64,000 nucleotides of DNA from contig CABMPD010000009.1 of NCBI GenBank assembly GCA_902388455.1, positions 38,506-102,505 of the forward strand, in the 5' to 3' direction. The stretch is from an uncultured Alistipes sp. Lineage in GTDB: Bacteria > Bacteroidota > Bacteroidia > Bacteroidales > UBA932. The notes beneath the pieces are model-generated. The model made no database searches and was not told the DNA's origin. It saw only the letters and a program-made list of their open reading frames with translations. Every line of letters starts with the position of its first letter. The first letter of the stretch is position 1. This document shows positions 50,509 to 58,077 of this stretch, piece by piece. A program made the position numbers and the translations under genes.

Positions 50509-51777
50509 TTACGCGTTTTTAAAAATATGCTCAATTATTTTATCTGATGCACCTAGATGACTCTCCACATATTGGGAGCATATAAGAGACGGACGGTCAA
50601 GCTGTTCGGGGTAATCCACCCATTGTTCCAGCAAAGGACGCAATTCTTTCCACGAAGAAATGCTGAAAGCTCCGCCAAGAGAAACCAGATCCCGCGCTTC
50701 CTGAAATTTCTCATAATGCGGACCGAAGACAACAGGGCAGCCGTATATGGCAGCCTCCAGGATATTGTGGATACCGCTGCTGGAGAATCCTCCCCCGATA
50801 TAAGCGAAACTGCCGTACTTGTATATTTTAGACAGCATACCCACAGTATCTATAACCAGGATGACCGCAGCATCAGCTGCCTCCCGCCACTCGGCACTGT
50901 CTTTCCCAGCACACTTGGAATAAAGTATCAGAGGGAAACCGGCGAACATGTTCTGTATGCGCTTGATGTGGGAAGTATCCACCTCATGAGGAACCAGTAT
51001 GAGTTTGGCATCCGTGACGGCATGCAGAGATTTGGATATCACATACTCATCCTCATCCCATGTACTTCCGGCCACCCACACCCTGTGCTCTCCTATAAAA
51101 GCCTCCATCACCTCATTATGCAGATCATTATTCCGGCACACCGCCTGAACTTGATCAAAACGGGTATCACCGGCTATAACCGCATTGTTCACTCCGATAC
51201 CGGCCAAAAGCCTGCGGGACTCCTCGTTCTGGACAAACGGTGTAGTATAACAGCGGAGGACCTTGCGCATAAATACCCCGTACCAATGAAAGAACACCTG
51301 GTTGGGGCGGAAGATCGCAGAAATTATATACGTATCCACTCCTCTTTCCTTGAGCTTCGTAAGATAATTGTACCAAAACTCGTACTTGACGAAAATGGCA
51401 GTCGACGGCTGCACCGCATCCAAAAATCTCCTGGCATTGCGGCTGGTGTCCATCGGCAGATAAAACACTGCGTCGGCACAGCTGTAGTTCTTCCTAAGTT
51501 CATAGCCCGAAGGAGAGAAAAACGTCAAGACGATAAAACTTTCCGGAGACATTTCCCTAATCCTTTCTATCAGAGGTCTTGCCTGCTCAAACTCCCCTAC
51601 GGACGAGCAGTGGAACCAGACAGTCCGTCTATCCCCGCGTCCGCTCATCTTCTCCTGAATACAGCTTATGATGTTCTTCCTACCGGACACGAAGAGTGCG
51701 GCCTTATGATTGAAAAGGCCCAGAATCCTGGCACAGAAGAAATACACCAGAATGCCTATGTCGTATAAAAGTCTCAC
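50509..51777 (-). CDS. waaA: 3-deoxy-D-manno-octulosonic acid (Kdo) transferase
   Basis: 422 residues. An N-terminal membrane anchor (LLYDIGILVYFFCARILGLF) precedes GT30 motifs WFHCSSVGEFEQARPLIERI, YEFWYNYL, RFDQVQAV, AGSTWDEDE, LVPHEVD and GGGFSSSGIHNILEAAIYGCPVVFGPHYEKFQEA. It transfers Kdo from CMP-Kdo to lipid IVA at the inner membrane. It is divergent from mlaE with an 81-nt gap that holds both promoters. Confidence 0.96.
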   Translation of the reverse strand: MRLLYDIGILVYFFCARILGLFNHKAALFVSGRKNIISCIQEKMSGRGDRRTVWFHCSSVGEFEQARPLIERIREMSPESFIVLTFFSPSGYELRKNYSCADAVFYLPMDTSRNARRFLDAVQPSTAIFVKYEFWYNYLTKLKERGVDTYIISAIFRPNQVFFHWYGVFMRKVLRCYTTPFVQNEESRRLLAGIGVNNAVIAGDTRFDQVQAVCRNNDLHNEVMEAFIGEHRVWVAGSTWDEDEYVISKSLHAVTDAKLILVPHEVDTSHIKRIQNMFAGFPLILYSKCAGKDSAEWREAADAAVILVIDTVGMLSKIYKYGSFAYIGGGFSSSGIHNILEAAIYGCPVVFGPHYEKFQEARDLVSLGGAFSISSWKELRPLLEQWVDYPEQLDRPSLICSQYVESHLGASDKIIEHIFKNA

Positions 51778-51795
51778 TCACTATAAATTTGGCCG

Positions 51796-51803
51796 CAAAT
51801 GTA
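51796..51803 (-). promoter_or_regulatory. -7 element of waaA
   Basis: TACATTTG on the minus strand, 18 nt before the start codon; no -33 consensus. The -33 position overlaps the mlaE -7 element. Confidence 0.5.
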
Positions 51804-51824
51804 AGAACAAAAACCTAAAATTCG

Positions 51825-51832
51825 TACCTTTG
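51825..51832 (+). promoter_or_regulatory. -7 element of mlaE-mlaF
   Basis: TACCTTTG on the plus strand, 26 nt before the start codon; no -33 consensus. Confidence 0.5.
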
Positions 51833-51858
51833 AGGCCACTTTCTATTAACACCGCACT

Positions 51859-52602
51859 TTGATAAAAAACTTTCTATACGACACCGGGAAATACCTGCTG
51901 TTTCTAAAGCAGGTTTTCAGAAAGCCTGAGAAATGGAGACTGTCTGTCAAGCAGTTTTTTGTCGAAACCGAGAAACTGGTCATCAACTCCATACCGCTCA
52001 TAGCGCTTATCTCTGTCTTTATCGGAGCTGTACTTGTCATACAGACATCCAACAACATGACATCGCCATTCCTGCCCAAAATGTACATCGGATATATGGC
52101 CCGCGAATCCCTTATCCTGGAATTCTGTTCCACTATGGTATGCCTGATTCTGGCCGGCAAAATAGGTTCGAACATATCGTCCGAACTTGGCACCATGCGC
52201 ATCACCGAACAGATTGACGCCATGGAGATGATGGGTGTAAACTCTGCCAGTTTCCTGGTTATGCCCAAAATTCTGGCAACAACCATCCTCAATCCCCTTC
52301 TCTCCCTGATGAGTTTTATCATGGGACTGCTTGGCGGATACATCATCATAGCCCTGACAGGAATGATCAAGACCAGTGATTACCTGACAGGCCTCCAATT
52401 TGCCTTCAACGGATACTACATAACTTACAGTATCATCAAGACCGCCGTTTTCAGTTTTATCATCAGCTCGATTTCCGCCTATTACGGATACTGGGCCAAG
52501 GGCGGTTCCCTGGGAGTGGGCCGAAGTGCCACCAAGGCCATTGTCGTAGCCAGTGCGTTAATTCTCATCTTCAATCTCATACTCACCAGAATCATGCTAT
52601 GA
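51859..52602 (+). CDS. mlaE: ABC transporter permease of the MlaE family
   Basis: 247 residues with about five membrane segments. The MlaE signature is present: ISVFIGAVLVIQTSNNM, EFCSTMVCLILAGKIGSNISSELGTMRITEQIDAMEMMGVNSASFLVMPK. The family moves phospholipids between the membranes to keep outer-membrane asymmetry. The TGA overlaps the mlaF ATG (ATGA). No mlaD (MCE) gene follows here. Confidence 0.95.
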   Translation: MIKNFLYDTGKYLLFLKQVFRKPEKWRLSVKQFFVETEKLVINSIPLIALISVFIGAVLVIQTSNNMTSPFLPKMYIGYMARESLILEFCSTMVCLILAGKIGSNISSELGTMRITEQIDAMEMMGVNSASFLVMPKILATTILNPLLSLMSFIMGLLGGYIIIALTGMIKTSDYLTGLQFAFNGYYITYSIIKTAVFSFIISSISAYYGYWAKGGSLGVGRSATKAIVVASALILIFNLILTRIML

Positions 52603-53375
52603 TAACTGTAAGTCATCTGTCAAAATATTTCAACGGGCACCCAGCCGTCAAGGATTTCTCCGTACAATATATGCCCGGGCAGTGCACCATGGTCATCGGT
52701 GCAAGCGGCTCCGGCAAGACAGTTCTGCTGAAATCCACAGTCGGACTGCTTGAGCCGGACGAAGGAGACATTCTCTTTGACGGCACCGTTTTCAACCGTC
52801 AGACAGCTGAGGAGAAAAAGAGAATCCGCAGAGAAATGGGAATGCTGTTCCAAGGCAGTGCTTTGTTCGACTTCGCCACTGCCGTAGAGAATGTTATGTT
52901 CCCGCTCGATTTCTTCTCTGAGATGAGCAGGAAGGAAAAACTGGAAAGAGCCGAGTTCTGTCTCCGGCGGGTCGGCCTGGAAAATATCGGAGACAAGTAT
53001 CCCTCGGAGCTGTCGGGAGGTATGCAGAAAAGAGTCGGAATAGCCAGGGCGATAGCTCTTAATCCCCGTTATCTGTTCTGCGACGAGCCCAATTCAGGAC
53101 TTGATCCGCAGACTTCGGTAATGATTGACCGCCTGATTCAGGAGATCACTCAGGAATACAAAATCACCACCGTCATCAACACCCACGACATGAATTCTGT
53201 AATGGAAATAGGAGACAAGGTGGTATTCATATATAAAGGAGAAAAGTCCTGGGAAGGCTCAAAAGACAGTATACTGACATCCGACAACCGCGAACTGACG
53301 GAATTCATCTTCGCATCCAGAATGGCAAGGGAACTCAAGAACCTATATGGAAGCGGAATCCTACCTCAAGGTTGA
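52599..53375 (+). CDS. mlaF: ABC transporter ATP-binding protein of the MlaF family
   Basis: 258 residues. Walker A GASGSGKTVLLKS, Q-loop MGMLFQGSALFD, signature LSGGMQKRVGIARA, Walker B YLFCDEPNSGLDP and H-loop NTHDMNS are intact. It energises MlaE on the cytoplasmic side. Its last 41 nt overlap the 3' end of the convergent anti-sigma/barrel gene. Confidence 0.95.
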   Translation: MITVSHLSKYFNGHPAVKDFSVQYMPGQCTMVIGASGSGKTVLLKSTVGLLEPDEGDILFDGTVFNRQTAEEKKRIRREMGMLFQGSALFDFATAVENVMFPLDFFSEMSRKEKLERAEFCLRRVGLENIGDKYPSELSGGMQKRVGIARAIALNPRYLFCDEPNSGLDPQTSVMIDRLIQEITQEYKITTVINTHDMNSVMEIGDKVVFIYKGEKSWEGSKDSILTSDNRELTEFIFASRMARELKNLYGSGILPQG

Positions 53376-54510
53376 ACTGCAGCGGCTGCTCAGTCCTGAC
53401 TGAATAAGGCTGACCGCAATCAAAATAATAGGTAAGCCGGGGATCCACATACAGTCCCATGAATGTCAGGAAACGGTACTCAAATCCGATACCTACATTG
53501 GCAGACCACTGAACTCCTTGAGCCTGCGCATCATATTTATTTTTCATAGAATACAGGTCCGTCATCTCGTATTCGATTCTCACTGCCCGCTCCATCATGC
53601 ATCCGGCATTGGCATAGAAAGAGAAACGTCTGTCAGACAAAATACCCACATAGAAATTCAAAGGTATTCCCAGATAGTGAATTGACTGGTCCACGGATGC
53701 CTGATACTTTCTATCCACCAATGCCTCATAACGGCTGTTCAGGAACGTATAATTTACACCAAGACCGATGCCAAGACGTTCATTGAGAAAAGAATACTTC
53801 AATTCGACCCCTACTGATACGGGGAAATAATGACTGGGTTCGGAAACAGGAACTATTCCGGCAGACGCAGATGTTGTTCCGGCACCCCATGAATAATTGG
53901 GCTGTGAGAAATCCACATTGCCGGATGCCCGCGTCGGAGACAGATTGCCACCCGCCTGCAGAGAAAAAGCCGGTTTTTTCCTTACTTCACATCCATCATC
54001 CGATACCATTGCAATATATTCTGTATTGAATGTCCTGTCGTATATAGAAGGAGCCTGCTTCTGTACAGAAGCGCCATTGACACCTACGGCACCGTCACTT
54101 ACTGCTTCCTTTCTTGCTCCTGGACGCACAGTATTCCGTTTCGCCGCAGCTGCTGCGATAAGATCCTCTCTGCCGGATACTGCTGATACTTGCGCCGTGA
54201 TGCCGGGAAGAGCCTTAATACGCGCTGCTCTTGACCGCAGCGGTGCTTCCGTATCCTGAATACCGGGAGACACCTCTACAGCCAGGATTTCACTGTCAGG
54301 CTGCCGGATATTCCAATGCAGGAACACCGAAACAGCGAGGCAGGCAGCAACGGACGCTGCTGCCGCATATCCGGCAATCCGCCTCCACACAACCTGCCGC
54401 CTGCGCCGGCCAAGTCCTGTCTCAATTCTGTCCCAGACTTCCGGAGCGGGAGTCTCGGTACAGGAATCCAGCAGTTCCTTGATCTTCTTATCAAATAGTT
54501 CTTCTTTCAT
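53335..54510 (-). CDS. Dual-membrane anti-sigma factor: cytoplasmic domain, inner-membrane helix and outer-membrane beta-barrel (Dma-like)
   Basis: Start at 54510 (MKEELFDKKIKELLDSC), with ATGA overlap to the upstream sigma gene; 391 residues. Residues 1-40 form an acidic helical region like a sigma-binding domain (TETPAPEVWDRIETGL). One membrane helix follows (GYAAAASVAACLAVSVFLH, about 46-64), then a low-complexity periplasmic linker (about 65-190), and from about 200 an OmpA/PorT-like eight-strand barrel (YFPVSVGVELKYSF to LEVGFRFHIGS, ending in an aromatic-rich strand). This matches dual membrane-spanning anti-sigma factors described in Bacteroides thetaiotaomicron as regulators of outer-membrane vesicle release. 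Confidence 0.85.
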   Translation of the reverse strand: MKEELFDKKIKELLDSCTETPAPEVWDRIETGLGRRRRQVVWRRIAGYAAAASVAACLAVSVFLHWNIRQPDSEILAVEVSPGIQDTEAPLRSRAARIKALPGITAQVSAVSGREDLIAAAAAKRNTVRPGARKEAVSDGAVGVNGASVQKQAPSIYDRTFNTEYIAMVSDDGCEVRKKPAFSLQAGGNLSPTRASGNVDFSQPNYSWGAGTTSASAGIVPVSEPSHYFPVSVGVELKYSFLNERLGIGLGVNYTFLNSRYEALVDRKYQASVDQSIHYLGIPLNFYVGILSDRRFSFYANAGCMMERAVRIEYEMTDLYSMKNKYDAQAQGVQWSANVGIGFEYRFLTFMGLYVDPRLTYYFDCGQPYSVRTEQPLQFNLEVGFRFHIGS

Positions 54511-55073
54511 TTCCTCTCTTCTAACTTTTCCCGCAGTCTCTCCTGCAGCCATGCCCTGGCCCTGCTGAGCTGCGATCTGGACGTGCCTTCGGATATGCCC
54601 AGCTCCTTCGAAATCTCCTGGTGCGAATATCCCTCAAGCACATTCATATTGAACACTATCCTGAACCCGTCAGGCATCTGTCTTATCAACCTGAGAATAT
54701 CCTTTCCGCCTATACCGGAGAGTATATCCTCCTGACTGCTGACACTACGCGCGGCAGGCTCATCCACATCCGCGGCACCTCTGAGGACATCTCCTTTACG
54801 GAGCCTCATAAGAGCAGTATTGACAAAAATACGCCTCATCCACCCCTCCAGAGAACCTGCTCCGCTGAAGGTCGATATTTTCGCAAACACCGTTATAAAA
54901 CCCTCCTGCAGCAGGTCCTGCGCCTCATCCCGATCCTTGGCATAACGCAGACATACGACAAACATACGAGAGGAGAACCTCTCGTACAAAGCTCTTTGGG
55001 CCTTTCTGTCCTGCCTGGTACATCCCAGGACCAATCCCTTCTCGGTGCTTAGGTCGATACTGCCTGACGACAT
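54507..55073 (-). CDS. ECF-type RNA polymerase sigma factor
   Basis: 188 residues. Region 2 has LYERFSSRMFVVCLRYAKDRDEAQDLLQEGFITVFAKI; region 4 has MPDGFRIVFNMNVLEGYSHQEISKELGISEGTSRSQLSRARAWL, both typical of ECF sigma factors. Its stop overlaps the anti-sigma start by 4 nt, so the two should be made together. Targets are not known; the barrel partner suggests the signal concerns the outer membrane. Confidence 0.95.
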   Translation of the reverse strand: MSSGSIDLSTEKGLVLGCTRQDRKAQRALYERFSSRMFVVCLRYAKDRDEAQDLLQEGFITVFAKISTFSGAGSLEGWMRRIFVNTALMRLRKGDVLRGAADVDEPAARSVSSQEDILSGIGGKDILRLIRQMPDGFRIVFNMNVLEGYSHQEISKELGISEGTSRSQLSRARAWLQERLREKLEERK

Positions 55074-55095
55074 TCTGATACCTTTTTATTAGATG

Positions 55096-55103
55096 CAAAA
55101 ATA
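55096..55103 (-). promoter_or_regulatory. -7 element of the sigma/anti-sigma operon
   Basis: TATTTTTG on the minus strand, 22 nt before the sigma start; no -33 consensus, which may mean activation or autoregulation. Confidence 0.4.
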
Positions 55104-55136
55104 ATTCAATTTGCTGCATCTTCGGCTTGAATATTG

Positions 55137-55144
55137 TATCTTTG
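55137..55144 (+). promoter_or_regulatory. -7 element of the TPR-envC operon
   Basis: TATCTTTG on the plus strand, 20 nt before the start at 55165; TTTG lies 23 nt upstream, a longer spacer than usual. Confidence 0.5.
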
Positions 55145-55164
55145 TCAGCAGATATTTTTTACAC

Positions 55165-56874
55165 ATGAAATCTGCCATTTTCAAACTCGCACTATTGACA
55201 CTCTCACTTGCATCCCTGACATTCAGGAACGCTGCCGCAGCAGAAGAAATGAGAGACACAGTCCGCGCAGAGGATTATTATCTGGAAGGAGTGCGCCTCT
55301 ATTGTTCAGGAGAATACCCTCAGGCCGAATCACACCTGAGCAAATGCCTGAGCTTAGACCCCGACAACGATGCCGCTATGTATTATCTTGCCATGATAAG
55401 CCTCAGCCGCAATGAGGCAGACCGGGCCATGAACCTCCTGGACAAAGCATCCGTCCTCTCTCCTGAAAATCCATGGTACAGCCTCACAATGGCCAGACTA
55501 TATTCTACCATAGGGGAAAACGACCTGGCTACCAGCATATACGAAAGCCTCATTGCCGCACATCCGGCGAAAAGTGACTATTACTATGAACTGATTGACC
55601 TGCAGGTCCGTTCAGGTAATCTGACAGGTGCCTTGGAGACTCTGGACAGCCTGGAGCTCCTGCGCGGCAGTGACGAACTGACATGCAATGCCAGGTATGA
55701 GATACTCATCCGGCAGAACCGTTACGAAGAGGCCGAGGCAGCCGCACTGAAAATGGACGAGGAATTTCCCTCCGCCCGCACCGCACTGATTCTGGGAGAT
55801 CTTAACAAATCCAGATACAATGATTCCACCGCACTCCATTATTATAAGAAAGCCCTGTCCCTCGATCCTGACTTTACTCCTGCATACTTCGGCATGGCAG
55901 AAGTATATAGAATGGAGCGCAACTTCTATTATTTTTTCAAGAACATCAATATTTTCCTGTCCAGCCCGGAGATGAATCCGGAGATGAAAGCCAGCTACTT
56001 CAACGAAGTGGTCTTTCCATCCGGCATGGTTCAGATTTTCAAGCCGCAGGTAGACACCATGATGATGAACACCCTCGAGGCACATCCGCAGGACACGACT
56101 GTTCTGAGCATGTCCGGAGCCTACTTCATCGCAACGGACAGCACGGACAAAGGGCTGGAACTGCTGCAACTCAACGTCAGCCTTCACCCGGATATCAAGT
56201 CCGCACATTCCGCGCTCATGGGACAGCTCTATTTCCTACAGGACTGGAAAGGTCTGATTCAGGCATCAATGGAGACAGCCCGGCGTTTCCCTGAAGACTT
56301 CACTTTACGGGAAGTGCTGGCAATAGCATACTGGCAGAACGGTGATACGGAAAATGCCATAACAGTATACGAAAACATCCTTAAGGATATTCCCAAAGAC
56401 CATCCGATGCTGATCAATTGCTATGGTTCACTCGGAGACCTTTACCACGAGCTGGGCAACAGACGCGCATCTTACTCCTACTATGAAAAAGGACTTAAAA
56501 TTGACGACAACTACAGCCCTATACTCAACAACTACGCCTACTACCTCAGTGAGGAAGGACGCAACCTCAAAAAGGCACTGGAAATGAGCCGCAGGACTGT
56601 TCTGAACGAGCCGGAAAACTCTACTTATCTGGACACATACGGCTGGCTGCTCTACCTTACCGGCGACTACGAGGAGGCGAAGAAATATCTGAAAGAAGCC
56701 ATGATCTACGGAGGCAAGGAGAATGCCGTAATACTGGATCACTATGCGGAAACCCTGTTCGCCCTCAAGGAATACAACCTGGCTTTCCTCTACTGGGGCA
56801 ACGCCGACAAGCTCGACCCCAGCTTAGGCCTTGGTAAAAAGATAATCGAACGCAGGGCTGAAGCCGGCAGATAG
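55165..56874 (+). CDS. Exported tetratricopeptide-repeat protein
   Basis: Start set at 55165 (MKSAIFKLALLTLSLASL), which opens a signal peptide ending near NAAAAEE; 569 residues. At least eight TPR-like helix pairs are seen (e.g. GVRLYCSGEYPQAESHLSKC, SALHYYKKALSLDPDFTPAY, ITVYENILKDIPKDHPMLIN, YLDTYGWLLYLTGDYEEAKK). It is probably a periplasmic scaffold. Bacteroidetes often place such genes ahead of an EnvC/M23 gene, as here (13 nt), suggesting a joint role in cell-wall remodelling. Confidence 0.9.
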   Translation: MKSAIFKLALLTLSLASLTFRNAAAAEEMRDTVRAEDYYLEGVRLYCSGEYPQAESHLSKCLSLDPDNDAAMYYLAMISLSRNEADRAMNLLDKASVLSPENPWYSLTMARLYSTIGENDLATSIYESLIAAHPAKSDYYYELIDLQVRSGNLTGALETLDSLELLRGSDELTCNARYEILIRQNRYEEAEAAALKMDEEFPSARTALILGDLNKSRYNDSTALHYYKKALSLDPDFTPAYFGMAEVYRMERNFYYFFKNINIFLSSPEMNPEMKASYFNEVVFPSGMVQIFKPQVDTMMMNTLEAHPQDTTVLSMSGAYFIATDSTDKGLELLQLNVSLHPDIKSAHSALMGQLYFLQDWKGLIQASMETARRFPEDFTLREVLAIAYWQNGDTENAITVYENILKDIPKDHPMLINCYGSLGDLYHELGNRRASYSYYEKGLKIDDNYSPILNNYAYYLSEEGRNLKKALEMSRRTVLNEPENSTYLDTYGWLLYLTGDYEEAKKYLKEAMIYGGKENAVILDHYAETLFALKEYNLAFLYWGNADKLDPSLGLGKKIIERRAEAGR

Positions 56875-56887
56875 AAATACACTGGAC

Positions 56888-58057
56888 ATGATAAGAAAGA
56901 TCATCATACTGTGTATCGCGGCACTTATCGCCATACCCTCCTGGAGTCAGGATGTAAAGAAACAGCAGGAGCGCAAGAAACTGCTCGAGGATGAAATCGC
57001 GATGATAGACGAGCAGCTCAGCTCTACTTCCAAGAAACGTAAAGAGAGCCTCAACACCCTTATCCTTACCCGCCAGAAATTGGAAGCCCGCAAAAAGCTC
57101 ATCGACCAGCTCGATGACGACATAGCCGGATACGACCGCTCCATATCCTCCACCAACGCCATGATAGGCCGTCTCAACGACCGCCTCGACACCCTCCGCA
57201 AATACCACGCGGACCTCGTCCTCGGAGCCTACAAGACCCGCGACAACAAAGTCTGGTTCATGTACATACTCTCAAGCAAAGATCTGAATCAAGGTCTGCG
57301 CCGATGGTCTTATCTCAAGAATATCTCCCGGTCTGTCAGACTACAGGCCCAGGCGATAAAAAGCACGGAGCTCGATCTTCAACTAGAGAATGTCCGTCTC
57401 GAGGAATTGAAAGCCGCTTCCATGCAGGCACGTTCCGAGAGAGAAAAGGAAAGGGACGCCTTAAGTGCAGAAGAACGGCGAACCAATTCTTTGGTCGTCC
57501 AGTTGTCCAAGCAGGAAAAGACGATGAAACGGGATCTGGAGAAGAAACGGAAGGAAGTCGAACGGCTTAACGATGAGATAGAGCGCATCCTGGCCGAAGC
57601 CGTCAAGCAGCAGGAATCCGGCAAGGGCGCAGCCGTCGACTATGCCCTCTCCGCCAAATTCGGAGAGAACAGAGGCAAGCTGCCCTGGCCCGTAAACGGA
57701 GTGGTCATCCAGAAGTTCGGCCAGAACTTCCACCCCGTATTCAAGAACCTCAAGATGCCCTACAACAACGGCATCAACATATCGGCCTCAGCCGGAAGCT
57801 ATGCCAACGCCGTATTTGACGGAGTTGTGAAACAGATTCTCGTCATGCCCGGCTACGACCAGTGCGTCCTCGTCCAGCACGGCGAGTACTTCACCTTCTA
57901 CTGCAAGCTCAAGCGGGTCTACGTCAAGAGCGGAGACAAGATATCCACCGGCGACCGCATCGGCGAGATCAGCCTCAACGAGGACGGCAACGCCGAGCTG
58001 CACTTCCAGCTGTGGAAGGGCACCGAGAAGCAGAATCCGGAAAACTGGCTGCGGTAA
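56888..58057 (+). CDS. EnvC-like murein hydrolase activator with degenerate LytM (M23) domain
   Basis: 389 residues. A signal peptide (ILCIAALIAIPSWS) precedes two coiled-coil stretches (about 22-115 and 150-240, rich in Lys/Glu/Arg) and a C-terminal LytM domain. The zinc site is broken: the HxGxDI motif reads YNNGINI, and only part of the HLHFE motif remains (AELHFQ). Like E. coli EnvC it should activate amidases at the septum rather than cut peptidoglycan. It is cotranscribed with the TPR gene. Confidence 0.92.
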   Translation: MIRKIIILCIAALIAIPSWSQDVKKQQERKKLLEDEIAMIDEQLSSTSKKRKESLNTLILTRQKLEARKKLIDQLDDDIAGYDRSISSTNAMIGRLNDRLDTLRKYHADLVLGAYKTRDNKVWFMYILSSKDLNQGLRRWSYLKNISRSVRLQAQAIKSTELDLQLENVRLEELKAASMQARSEREKERDALSAEERRTNSLVVQLSKQEKTMKRDLEKKRKEVERLNDEIERILAEAVKQQESGKGAAVDYALSAKFGENRGKLPWPVNGVVIQKFGQNFHPVFKNLKMPYNNGINISASAGSYANAVFDGVVKQILVMPGYDQCVLVQHGEYFTFYCKLKRVYVKSGDKISTGDRIGEISLNEDGNAELHFQLWKGTEKQNPENWLR

Positions 58058-58077
58058 AGTCCTCTGTCAGGCAATCA

